Assembly (NCBI RefSeq): GCF_003286915.1
Contig: NZ_QMFY01000020.1
Location: 1 to 64,000, forward strand
DNA: 64,000 bases
Direction of reading: 5' to 3'
Source of the DNA: Pseudochryseolinea flava
GTDB lineage: Bacteria > Bacteroidota > Bacteroidia > Cytophagales > Cyclobacteriaceae
The position numbers were made by a program, and so were the translations under genes. Numbering within the stretch: position 1 is the stretch's first letter; every line of letters starts with the position of its first letter. Under the pieces are notes generated by a model. That model saw only the letters and a program-made list of their open reading frames with translations. It did not search any database and was not told the origin of the DNA. Shown here in pieces: positions 26,425 to 35,171 of the stretch.

Positions 26425-28875
26425 ATGTTAAAATGTATTGCTATTACGATCTTCTTCGCGTCGCTTGTAACCGAAATTCAAGCTCAACAACATCAGCTCT
26501 GGTACGACAAACCGGCCGCCAACTGGAATGAAGCGCTTCCCATCGGAAACGGGCGTATTGCTGCAATGATCTTCGGTGGTCCTGGTCAAGAAAGATTGCA
26601 ACTCAATGAAGAAACGGTTTGGGCAGGCGAACCAGGCAATAACATTCCATCGACTGCTTTTTATGAATCGCTACGTACGATACAAAAATCAATCTTCGAT
26701 GGAGACTACCAATCAGCACACGATCGAGCGATGACAGTCGTACCACGGCATGCTCCCTCTGACAATAACTACGGAATGCCCTATCAGCCCGTGTGCGATG
26801 TACTGATAACCTTCCCCGGACACGATAACTTCAAACAATACAAACGGACATTAGACATTGGCCAAGCCGTGAGTACGACAACCTACGAGGTTAATGATGT
26901 TATGTTCACACGTGAAATTTTCAGCTCATTCACAGATCAAGTTTTTATTGTGCGCATGTCCGCGAGCGAGAAAAATAAGATCACATGTAAAATATCTTTA
27001 ACATCGCCACATGAAAAATACTCAATACGTTCGTCTGTAGACAATATAATTTTAACTGGAACATCTGGATCACACGCCAACAAAAAGGGCAGCGTATTAT
27101 TTACAACAATTGCGAAAGCAATTAATGTTGATGGACAAATTTCTACTATCGACAATAGTATCGTCATTGAAGGCGCATCAACCGTCACGTTATTTATTTC
27201 GATCGGAACAAACTTCAAAAGTTATAACAACGTCAGTGGTGATCAACTCAAGAAAGCTACTGACTACATATCATCTGCGACACAGAAAAAATATAGCGAT
27301 CTTAAGTACAGTCATATAAAATATTACAAAAAGTTTTATGATCGTGTTTCGCTATCGCTTGGCAGTAGCGAACCTGCGCGTAAGCCAACCAATATTCAGC
27401 TGGAAGAATTCAAAGACACAGAAGATCCAACACTTGTTGCGCTCTACTATCAGTTTGGAAGATATCTGTTGATTTGCTCTTCTCAACCAGGAACGCAGCC
27501 CGCGAACTTGCAAGGAAAGTGGAACAACTCACTGTCACCACCGTGGGACAGTAAGTATACGATCAATATCAACACAGAGATGAATTATTGGCCAGCGGAA
27601 GTCACCAATTTATCAGAGCTTCATCAACCACTCTTCATGATGTTGAAAGACTTGGAGCAAACGGGAAAAGTAGCCGCTGAAAAATTATATCGAGCACGTG
27701 GATGGGTTGTACATCATAACACAGACTTATGGAGAATAGCAGGGCCAGTGGATGGTTCGTACTACGGATTGTGGCCCATGGGTAGTGCATGGCTTTCCCA
27801 ACATATTTGGCAACATTATTTATTCACAGGCGATAAAAACCATCTTCAAAAATATTACACAACACTGAAAGGCGCGGCGTTGTTTTATCACGACATTCTC
27901 GTTGAAGAGCCGAAAAACAAATGGTTAGTGGTGTCGCCATCGATGTCGCCAGAGAATGAACATCGTCGCGGAATCTCTATCGCAGCGGGCACAACGATGG
28001 ACAACCAATTGGTATTTGATGTTTTCTCCAATTTCATTGACGCGTCAACAATACTAACACAAGATGAAGCACTACGAGATTCAATTATTCAAAAGCGGAA
28101 TCGTCTTGCGCCCATGCAAGTTGGGCAATTTGGTCAACTCCAAGAATGGTTAGAGGATTGGGACCGCGCCGACGACAAACATCGCCACGTGTCGCACCTT
28201 TATGGGCTTTATCCTTCAAATCAAATTTCAGTCTTTAGACATCCATCGCTTTTTCAAGCAGCACGCACATCATTGATCCACCGCGGCGACCATTCCACCG
28301 GATGGTCGATGGGATGGAAAGTAAATTTATGGGCACGACTACTCGACGGCGAAAGAGCGTATCAACTTATTAAGGCACAACTCACGCCTGTACACGAGGG
28401 AGAATCTCACGGCGGAACGTATTTGAATCTCCTTGACGCACATCCACCATTTCAAATCGATGGAAACTTCGGATGTACATCAGGAATCACAGAGATGCTG
28501 GTACAAAGTCATGATGGTGCAATTCATCTCCTTCCTGCACTTCCAGCACGTTGGTCTTCCGGATCTGTAAGCGGGATCAGAACCCGGGGTGGTTTTGAAA
28601 TTGATCTCTCATGGAATCATGGCCGCACACGCGAATTAAAAGTAACTTCTACCATTGGTGGCATCTGTAGGATACGAAGTACAATTCCGTTACACGATGA
28701 TCGATTGAAAAAGGTCGACTTGAAAAACACAAACGAATTACTTCGCGTAAATGAAATCAAGCAACCTGTCATTTTAAAACTTACAACGGAACAATCCTTT
28801 GTGGCGCCCGTCGTATATGAATACGACTTTACTACAGAAAGAGGAAAAGTATACGCTTTTGTTGTAGCAGAATAA
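26425..28875 (+). CDS. GH95 family alpha-fucosidase (or alpha-galactosidase)
   Basis: About 816 residues; the ATG at 26425 is preferred to the TTG at 26401 because it starts a signal peptide (MLKCIAITIFFASLVTEIQA). The GH95 signature LWYDKPAANWNEALPIGNGR follows at once. From memory of the Bifidobacterium AfcA enzyme, the catalytic residues should be N381 and N383 in the NIN of INTEMNYWP, E510 in SMSPENEH and D679 in FQIDGNFG, all present. The family inverts alpha-1,2-fucose linkages; some members act on alpha-L-galactose. No lipobox or T9SS tail, so probably periplasmic. It follows the kelch/BTAD gene by 149 bases on the same strand and may belong to the same regulon as PUL 1. Confidence 0.9.
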   Translation: MLKCIAITIFFASLVTEIQAQQHQLWYDKPAANWNEALPIGNGRIAAMIFGGPGQERLQLNEETVWAGEPGNNIPSTAFYESLRTIQKSIFDGDYQSAHDRAMTVVPRHAPSDNNYGMPYQPVCDVLITFPGHDNFKQYKRTLDIGQAVSTTTYEVNDVMFTREIFSSFTDQVFIVRMSASEKNKITCKISLTSPHEKYSIRSSVDNIILTGTSGSHANKKGSVLFTTIAKAINVDGQISTIDNSIVIEGASTVTLFISIGTNFKSYNNVSGDQLKKATDYISSATQKKYSDLKYSHIKYYKKFYDRVSLSLGSSEPARKPTNIQLEEFKDTEDPTLVALYYQFGRYLLICSSQPGTQPANLQGKWNNSLSPPWDSKYTININTEMNYWPAEVTNLSELHQPLFMMLKDLEQTGKVAAEKLYRARGWVVHHNTDLWRIAGPVDGSYYGLWPMGSAWLSQHIWQHYLFTGDKNHLQKYYTTLKGAALFYHDILVEEPKNKWLVVSPSMSPENEHRRGISIAAGTTMDNQLVFDVFSNFIDASTILTQDEALRDSIIQKRNRLAPMQVGQFGQLQEWLEDWDRADDKHRHVSHLYGLYPSNQISVFRHPSLFQAARTSLIHRGDHSTGWSMGWKVNLWARLLDGERAYQLIKAQLTPVHEGESHGGTYLNLLDAHPPFQIDGNFGCTSGITEMLVQSHDGAIHLLPALPARWSSGSVSGIRTRGGFEIDLSWNHGRTRELKVTSTIGGICRIRSTIPLHDDRLKKVDLKNTNELLRVNEIKQPVILKLTTEQSFVAPVVYEYDFTTERGKVYAFVVAE

Positions 28876-29115
28876 GCTTAGCTTGTAGTACGATAGGAAT
28901 TCGCAAATGAAAACAGTGAAATTTAAAATATCCGCAGGAACAAACGACCTTTCCTCATTTGTGACGGGACACGAATTGTTTTTGATCATTAAAATTAATT
29001 CTAGCTATTTCTGCTATACAATGGTGATAGACTAGAAGAAGGAAGACCTTATGCGATCATTTATCCGTTTCACATTATACTACCGGTAAAATATCTTCGA
29101 AAGGAAATCATCGTC

Positions 29116-29146
29116 GAGGCAAAACTCATTTAACAGAGTTTTCCTC
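29116..29146. terminator. Hairpin between GH95 and PadR, overlapping the PadR stop
   Basis: GAGGCAAAACTC (29116-29127) pairs with GAGTTTTCCTC (29136-29146) apart from one bulged C. No T-run follows on either strand, so termination is uncertain; it sits between two convergent genes. Confidence 0.35.
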
Positions 29147-29480
29147 AGATGCTAAACTGTAAGGCAACTTTCGGTATTTGATTGAACAGTTGGTTGCGCA
29201 ATGCATTTGCCTCTTCTATCGCGCGTTTACCTGTCGCCGTCAATAAAAATATTCGTTTACGACGTCCCCCGCGTTCATTGGTTGGGTCACCAAGTTTAGA
29301 CGACACTAATCCTTTATCTTCTAATCGCGTGAGCACAGCATGTACGGCACTGATGTTGAGTGATCGTCCCGTTTGTCTTTCAACTTCATCCATCACCGCA
29401 ACACCGTAAGCTTGTTTGTATAAAATTCCTACCGTGAGCAAAATAAGCTCTTCCAATTCACCTAAATATTCACCCTTCAT
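29145..29480 (-). CDS. PadR family transcriptional regulator
   Basis: A 111-residue PadR-type winged-helix repressor: LGELEELILLTVGILYKQAYGVAVMDEVERQTG, then VHAVLTRLEDKGLVSSKLGD and the basic wing RGGRRKRIFLLTATGKRAIEE. It begins 3 bases after the ABC permease stop codon and so is cotranscribed with it. Such pairs are common in Bacteroidota, the PadR protein presumably controlling its own transporter in response to toxic compounds; here the permease gene comes first. Confidence 0.9.
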   Translation of the reverse strand: MKGEYLGELEELILLTVGILYKQAYGVAVMDEVERQTGRSLNISAVHAVLTRLEDKGLVSSKLGDPTNERGGRRKRIFLLTATGKRAIEEANALRNQLFNQIPKVALQFSI

Positions 29481-29483
29481 AAA

Positions 29484-32105
29484 TCAATCGTTCTTTAATA
29501 CAGTAGCTGGGTTTGTTCGTGTTGCTTTCCATGCCTGAAACGCAATGGTGGCAAAGGCTATTCCCAACGCAGCAAAACCGACCAATACAAAAATCACAAA
29601 ATCGATGTCTACTTGATATGCAAACGTCGACAACCACTGTTTCATCAATACATAGGCCAGTGGAAATGCAATCACAATGGCGATCAATATCAACACAAAG
29701 AATCGTTTTGTGAAAAGTAAAAATATTTCCGCATCCGAACTTCCTAACACCTTACGGATACTCATTTCCTTTTTACGTTGCTCCACGGTGTGTGTCGACA
29801 ACCCGAACAATCCCAAACATGCTACTAAAATAGAAAGCGCAGAAAAAATGATCGTGATCTTGCTCAATTTACTTTCCGCTTTATATAGGCTTTCCAAACT
29901 GCTGTCGAGGAAAAAATATTCGAAAGGCCATCCTGGATATTGCTCCTCCCACTTTGATTCCAAAAAAGAAATCGTACTATTCATATCATCCGGAGACACT
30001 CTAACCGCCATATATTTAATAAAAAGATTAAATGCTCGAGGATTTAAATTCAAATCAATGACCAACGGTTTTATCGGTTGATGACGTGAAGCGAAATTAA
30101 AATCTTTGACAACCCCAACGATCTGTTTATTCAGCCGTCCATTAAAAGATTTACCGATCGCGGTTTCGTTGGTCCATCCCATTTGTTTTACCAACTGCTC
30201 ATTCACCAACAATGCGAGACTGTCGTCTGTGTAGATCTCTTCAGAATAATCTCTGCCAGCGACCAGGGGAATATCGAATGTTTTCAAGAAATCATGACGT
30301 ACGTTGAGCCTCGGTATAGGGCGCGTTTTTTCCATTACATCAAAACTATAGTTCCCCACTTGATGCTTAGCACCAAGCACATCTTCCACCGCAGTAACTT
30401 CAAGTACGTTCTTGTTGCTTTTAAATTCAGCTTTAATGGCTTCGAAAGTTTGTGCAACCGGCGTGCGGAGTGTTTGAATCATGATCACATTTTCTTGCTG
30501 AAAGCCAGTATCATTTTTCTGAAGCATCATCAACTGATCCATCGAAATTCCCGTACCGACTAGCAAAATAATCGACAAAGAAAATTGCACGACAACCAAC
30601 ACTTTTCTAAACATCAATCCCTTCTCTCCGCTGGATGCAGATTTCAAAGCGGTAATTGGTTGAAACGATGACAATACAAATGCTGGATAAAGGCCTGCAA
30701 ATATTCCCACAACCAACGGAAGCAAGATGAGTACTGCAACAAAGAACGGGTCCAACAATGTTGAAAAAGGTATATCCTTCTCGGCGAATGTATTAAAGAA
30801 TGGTAATGCGGCTATAACGATCCCTACTGCGACAACGGCAGCCAACGCACATACGGCTACCGACTCAAATAAGAATTGCGTTATCAATTGCCCTTTGTAG
30901 CTGCCAAGTGTCTTTCGCATGCCGACTTCCTTCGCTCGTTTAATTGCGCGCGCCGTACTTAGATTGATAAAATTTATCCCGGCAATCAATACAACAAAAA
31001 ATGCTACGCATCCAAAAATATACAGCGTCGACATCGATCCGTTGGGTTGAATCTCATAGTCGTGATTCGATTGTAGATGTATATCAGCAAGCGGAAATAA
31101 AGTTAGCGTAACATCATTGATAATCTCCTCGGGGAAATACTTACGAATGAACGCAGGCATTTTCGCTTCCAGTACGGGCGCGTCGCTTGGGTTGCGTAGG
31201 AGTAAATAAGTCCAACAAGGATTCCAATACCAGCCCGGCCAACTTGTGCCGTAATAATGTGTGAGTGTCGAAAAGGAGATCAGAAAATCAAATTGAAAAT
31301 GTGTGCTTTGCGGAACATCTTCGAGAACTCCCGTAACGAGTAAATTATGTTCACCTTGGAAAACCAAATACTTTCCCATCGGATTTGTATCACCGAAATA
31401 CTTCTTGGCCATGCTTTGCGTAATGATAACCGAGTTGGTATGATCGAGTGCAGTTGCCTTACTACCTGTGATGAGATTAAAATCAAATACATCGAAAAAA
31501 GTGGAGTCCGTAAAAAATGCACGTGACTCGTAGAACTCTTTTTCATGATCGATGGTGGACATCGCCAATGCCGGCGATTGAAAATTAAAGAATCGAACGT
31601 ATTGCTCTACCTGATCCGGAAAGTCCACTTGCAACGCTTCGGCTACTGGAAACGGAAGACTTGCTGATCGCTCACCGACACCTTCGCTTTCAAGAATTTC
31701 ATGCATGCGAAAAATTCGATCAGACTTTGTATGCATGCGATCAAAACTCATTTCATCTCTTATATATAAAGAGATCAACACAAAACAGGCGAGGCCGATT
31801 GCAAGCCCAAAAATATTGAGTGCTGCATAAGCTTTCTGACGAAGCAAGTTTCGCTTGAAAACTTGAAAGTAGTTTTTGTACATCATAGCAGGACGATATG
31901 GTGAGGTACGACGTTTAAGGTTTGACCACCGGAAGAAGCGAAGCACATTCCAACCAAAGGCCAGGTCCGCGCGAAATTTCCCTTTCGACTTGCATTGGCG
32001 TTCATATAGTTCATACGCATCCCCTTGAATCTCTTCAAGAAGATCCGTACGGCAGTACCAACACAAAAATCGATCAGCCCACTTTGGCGGTGTAGGATGG
32101 TGCAT
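29484..32105 (-). CDS. FtsX/MacB-type ABC transporter permease with N-terminal prefix domain
   Basis: About 873 residues from the ATG at 32105; the frame extends to an ATG at 32144, but the downstream start MHHPTPPKWADRFL fits the permease-prefix domain that opens these proteins. That prefix (about 1-70) is followed by a membrane segment (AYAALNIFGLAIGLACFVL), a MacB-type periplasmic domain, three membrane helices around 365-480, a second periplasmic domain and a last FtsX bundle (about 760-870, VEQRKKEMSIRKVLG). No ATPase gene is adjacent, so the partner must be encoded elsewhere. Role: export or mechanotransmission of an unknown substrate. Cotranscribed with PadR. Confidence 0.85.
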   Translation of the reverse strand: MHHPTPPKWADRFLCWYCRTDLLEEIQGDAYELYERQCKSKGKFRADLAFGWNVLRFFRWSNLKRRTSPYRPAMMYKNYFQVFKRNLLRQKAYAALNIFGLAIGLACFVLISLYIRDEMSFDRMHTKSDRIFRMHEILESEGVGERSASLPFPVAEALQVDFPDQVEQYVRFFNFQSPALAMSTIDHEKEFYESRAFFTDSTFFDVFDFNLITGSKATALDHTNSVIITQSMAKKYFGDTNPMGKYLVFQGEHNLLVTGVLEDVPQSTHFQFDFLISFSTLTHYYGTSWPGWYWNPCWTYLLLRNPSDAPVLEAKMPAFIRKYFPEEIINDVTLTLFPLADIHLQSNHDYEIQPNGSMSTLYIFGCVAFFVVLIAGINFINLSTARAIKRAKEVGMRKTLGSYKGQLITQFLFESVAVCALAAVVAVGIVIAALPFFNTFAEKDIPFSTLLDPFFVAVLILLPLVVGIFAGLYPAFVLSSFQPITALKSASSGEKGLMFRKVLVVVQFSLSIILLVGTGISMDQLMMLQKNDTGFQQENVIMIQTLRTPVAQTFEAIKAEFKSNKNVLEVTAVEDVLGAKHQVGNYSFDVMEKTRPIPRLNVRHDFLKTFDIPLVAGRDYSEEIYTDDSLALLVNEQLVKQMGWTNETAIGKSFNGRLNKQIVGVVKDFNFASRHQPIKPLVIDLNLNPRAFNLFIKYMAVRVSPDDMNSTISFLESKWEEQYPGWPFEYFFLDSSLESLYKAESKLSKITIIFSALSILVACLGLFGLSTHTVEQRKKEMSIRKVLGSSDAEIFLLFTKRFFVLILIAIVIAFPLAYVLMKQWLSTFAYQVDIDFVIFVLVGFAALGIAFATIAFQAWKATRTNPATVLKND

Positions 32106-32244
32106 ATTAATTCTACAAACGTGAAAGTAATTAATATGTTTCACATTTGTAGAATATTAACCGAAATAAACCAGATAGGTTAGCCGAAGTGAAAAAAGTA
32201 TCACGGTTTTAACTGGATACTTCATCAGATGCTACATCACGACA

Positions 32245-32484
32245 TCAGCGCTTCGAAGACCAAAATTTATCTTCATCAAGCGATTCGATGTAAAGCGCTT
32301 CGACCTTTTCTCTCGCCCAGGGTGTTTTACGAAGGAAGGCTAAACTTGATTTGATACTCGGGTCGAAATTAAAACAACGTATGTTGATGCGCTTGCCGAG
32401 CTCCTCCCAGCCGTAATATTCCACAAGGTGTTCGAGAATCATCTGCAGCGTTTTTCCATGCAAAGGGTTATTCGGTTGTTCCAT
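32245..32484 (-). CDS. VF530 family DNA-binding protein (DUF2132)
   Basis: A 79-residue protein with the family core [25 protein letters not shown] and [22 protein letters not shown]. The Vibrio VF530 structure led to a DNA-binding annotation, but the cellular role is unknown. Its start codon overlaps the stop of YwbE by one base (TAATG), so the two are translated from one message. Confidence 0.85.
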   Translation of the reverse strand: MEQPNNPLHGKTLQMILEHLVEYYGWEELGKRINIRCFNFDPSIKSSLAFLRKTPWAREKVEALYIESLDEDKFWSSKR

Positions 32485-32684
32485 TATTCAGCGTCAATTA
32501 TCTCTTGAACTCTTCCGATTTGACCATCTTCAAGGCGCACCTTGATGCCACGGTGATGCTTGGGTGCACTCGTTAGAATATCTTTTACAAATCCCTCAGT
32601 GAGTGTTCCCGTCCTTTGATCTTTTTTTAATACGATCATCACGTGCGTTCCTTTTTTAATGTTGGCGCGAATTGTGCCGTTCAT
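32484..32684 (-). CDS. YwbE family protein (DUF2196)
   Basis: A 66-residue YwbE-type protein: [49 protein letters not shown]. It is predicted to be a small beta-barrel, perhaps nucleic-acid binding; its function is unknown. First gene of a two-gene unit with VF530. Confidence 0.85.
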   Translation of the reverse strand: MNGTIRANIKKGTHVMIVLKKDQRTGTLTEGFVKDILTSAPKHHRGIKVRLEDGQIGRVQEIIDAE

Positions 32685-33130
32685 AGCATTATATTAGCCC
32701 GCAAAGATACATGTGCGAAATTTACCAACAGCAATAGAACGAATCCCTTCGATGATTTTTACCCTCGTTTAGTCGGACAAATAGCAACCACGGCGACCAA
32801 TTTTCTATTTTACTGAACCGTCAAGCTTCGGCGTAGCGCCCACTACCTGCACTATTCGTGCACCCTCCTTGCGCGATCACTGTGTAGATGAAGTCTGCTT
32901 CACTAGGTAGCGAAGCCACCAACACCGCCCGGATCTTACGAGTTTTTCGTTGTCTATTCGATGGAGAAAATGTTGATGTCATCAGATTTTCTTGTCCCTT
33001 GTTTTAACGCGTCCATCATATTAGTGTATGTTTCAACACTTAAAAAAATCATGCCCTTTGCGCGTCAGATCCTCAACATTTGTTCGTGAAACGTGCGGAC
33101 AATCGATTACATAAAACATATTGACACACG

Positions 33131-33175
33131 CGCACACTTACCACGCTTGTCGTGTGAGTGCACGGCGTTTTTTTT
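33131..33175 (+). terminator. Hairpin with T-run upstream of the sigma gene
   Basis: CACG-CTTGT-CGTG (33142-33154) with partial outer pairing and eight T at 33168-33175. It looks like an intrinsic terminator, yet no plus-strand gene precedes it. It may end antisense or read-through transcription. Confidence 0.3.
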
Positions 33176-33202
33176 GTTGCGTCGATGGTTTTTTATATTT
33201 TG
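33173..33202 (+). promoter_or_regulatory. Possible Bacteroidota-type promoter of the sigma/FecR unit
   Basis: TTTG at 33173-33176 and TATATTT at 33194-33200 resemble the -33 TTTG and -7 TAnnTTTG elements, with a 17-base gap that is slightly short. The ATG follows 44 bases later. Weak evidence. Confidence 0.3.
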
Positions 33203-33245
33203 GTCGAAGCCACCGAGCTATACAAGTTCCCTTTCAATATTGACA

Positions 33246-33869
33246 ATGCGTGATTTCTCTTCATATTCTGATTTAGAAATCTGGTCTTCATTTCGGGCCG
33301 GTGATGAAGATGCATTCGCTTACATTTACCAACATCAAGCCTCATCGTTACTCAAATACGGTTACCAAATCGGAAAAGATAAAGCGCTTGTTGAGGATTG
33401 CGTTCACGATTTATTTATTCATCTCTCCTTACATCGTGCGACAATCAACGACACCACTTCAATTAAATATTACTTATTCAAAAGCTTGCGTCGAAAAATC
33501 ATCGAAGCTTTAGATCGGCAACAAACTGGCGAACGCCATCTGAAAACATATTTCTATTGGACGGAAAAAAAATCAAAATCGTTCGAAGAGAATTTGATTG
33601 CCGAACAGACTACTGAAACACAAGTTCAAAATCTTGCGCGTCATTTGAAGGACCTCCCTCCGCGTCAACAAGAAGCGTTATACTTAGTGTACTACTCAAA
33701 CTTAAGCTACGAAGAAATCGCATCGATCATGTCGCTGCAGGTTCGTACCGTTTACAACCACGTGCACACGGGCCTAGAAACATTGCGATCCAAAATGAAA
33801 GAACCTGGTTTTGAACGAATCATCCCATTGCTCATCCTCGCCCTAGCTTTGCAGTATTCTGCTCATTAA
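33246..33869 (+). CDS. ECF-type RNA polymerase sigma factor
   Basis: A 207-residue sigma-70 factor of the ECF group. The ATG at 33246 (MRDFSSYSDLEIWSSFRAGD) is preferred to the longer frame from 33093, which adds a non-conserved leader. Region 2 covers FAYIYQHQASSLLKYGYQI to KYYLFKSLRRKIIE and region 4 covers LPPRQQEALYLVYYSNLSYEEIASIMSLQVRTVYNHV. It is followed 65 bases later by FecR and then SusC/SusD, the classic sigma, anti-sigma and TonB-receptor relay. The C-terminal tail LLILALALQYSAH is hydrophobic but short. Confidence 0.9.
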   Translation: MRDFSSYSDLEIWSSFRAGDEDAFAYIYQHQASSLLKYGYQIGKDKALVEDCVHDLFIHLSLHRATINDTTSIKYYLFKSLRRKIIEALDRQQTGERHLKTYFYWTEKKSKSFEENLIAEQTTETQVQNLARHLKDLPPRQQEALYLVYYSNLSYEEIASIMSLQVRTVYNHVHTGLETLRSKMKEPGFERIIPLLILALALQYSAH

Positions 33870-33934
33870 AAATTTCAAAAAATAATTTTCAATAGACTGG
33901 TAAAAAGCGAGGGCACGCCCCTTTGCATTAGTGT

Positions 33935-34957
33935 ATGGAAGAAAGATATAATCAATATACAGTAGCAGACTTTGCTGCTGACGAAGACTTTATTCGCTGG
34001 GTGAAAAATCCATCGCAAGCAGATATTGTTTTCTGGGAACAGTGGATCAGCCAACATCCGACCAAAGCTTCTTCCGTAAAAGATGCGCGAATTCTTATTG
34101 AAGCGGTGCAATTTCCTGAATATCCGAACTTAAAAAATTCTATTGATCAAGTATGGCGTCGCATCGAAAACTCACGTCAATACTCCACAAGACCTTTACC
34201 GACAACATTTGAGGAAGAAGAGGTGCATCCATCAAGCTCGGTGTGGTGGAAAATTGCTGCGACATTCACCGGATTATTGATGATGGCCGGCATCGCGTAT
34301 TATTTTGTCCTTCCGAAGAATCAAATTTATCAAACAGCCTATGGTGAAACACGACGCGTTGTTTTACCGGATGGATCCATTGCTACGCTAAACGGAAACT
34401 CATCGCTTGAACTTGGTAAATGGGAAGATCAGCGCGAAGTATGGCTTGAAGGTGAAGCATACTTCTCGGTACAGAAACGTGAGGATGAAAAAACAAAAAC
34501 GCCAATCAAATTTATCGTTCACACCAGCGATGTTGATGTGAATGTATTGGGCACACAATTCACCGTTTCTGACCACCAGCAAACACGCGTGGTCTTAAAT
34601 GAAGGCAAAATTGAGTTGATGTTGATCGACAAAAAAGAACGTATTGTAATGCAACCTGGTGATCTTATTGAAATCGACAAAGGTGACAAGCAACTTGTAA
34701 AACGCACGGTAAATCCGGTGGTATACAGTTCTTGGAAAGATAATGAATGGATTCTAGATGGTATCTCGCTTAAAGAAATTGCCAAGCGACTCGAAGACAC
34801 GTATGGTCTAAAAGTGGTTGTCAAAAAAGACCCTGACCCAGCAGTAAAAGTTACCGGTGTTGTTCCGACGGATGATCTCGACAAACTACTCATTGCATTG
34901 TCGACAGTTTTTAATATGGAATTTAAACGCCAAGGAAACGAAGTGATCATTGAATAA
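33935..34957 (+). CDS. FecR family anti-sigma factor
   Basis: A 340-residue inner-membrane anti-sigma factor. The cytoplasmic N-terminal part (1-100) carries FIRWVKNPSQADIVFWEQWISQHP; one membrane segment lies at about 104-124; the periplasmic FecR domain follows (TAYGETRRVVLPDGSIATLNGNSSLEL), then a DUF4974 domain at about 265-340 (LKEIAKRLEDTYGLKVVV). The latter would contact the STN domain of the SusC at 35172. Confidence 0.92.
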   Translation: MEERYNQYTVADFAADEDFIRWVKNPSQADIVFWEQWISQHPTKASSVKDARILIEAVQFPEYPNLKNSIDQVWRRIENSRQYSTRPLPTTFEEEEVHPSSSVWWKIAATFTGLLMMAGIAYYFVLPKNQIYQTAYGETRRVVLPDGSIATLNGNSSLELGKWEDQREVWLEGEAYFSVQKREDEKTKTPIKFIVHTSDVDVNVLGTQFTVSDHQQTRVVLNEGKIELMLIDKKERIVMQPGDLIEIDKGDKQLVKRTVNPVVYSSWKDNEWILDGISLKEIAKRLEDTYGLKVVVKKDPDPAVKVTGVVPTDDLDKLLIALSTVFNMEFKRQGNEVIIE

Positions 34958-35171
34958 CGTAAACAGGCTCTCTATGAAAATAAACGTGTACAACAAGATG
35001 AATTCAATTGGAAGCAGCGACCCTTTTCAAACAGGGTAAACAAAGGACAACTCCTACTCCCAATTAACCAATAGCATATATTTTATCGAACAACGCATAG
35101 GCGCGACACTAGGCCACTCACCTAAGCTCGCGTTATGGAATGATTTTGTCTCAACCCTAACCTAACTAACA

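Larger units (their letters stand above)
32685..33245. other. Intergenic region upstream of the ECF sigma gene
   Basis: About 560 bases between divergent genes. I see no gene or tRNA. It holds a hairpin with an 8-T run (33131-33175) and a promoter-like sequence (33173-33202) close to the sigma start. The reading frame of the sigma gene stays open from 33093, but that extension gives no conserved sequence. Confidence 0.5.

Noticed and set aside
29677-30081. 134-codon antisense frame within the ABC permease gene
   Set aside because: Shadow frame; the permease reading frame is continuous and conserved on the other strand.
32700-33090. Possible tRNA or small RNA in the long gap before the sigma gene
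   Set aside because: No cloverleaf, no T-arm GTTC motif and no conserved RNA pattern could be found by eye.
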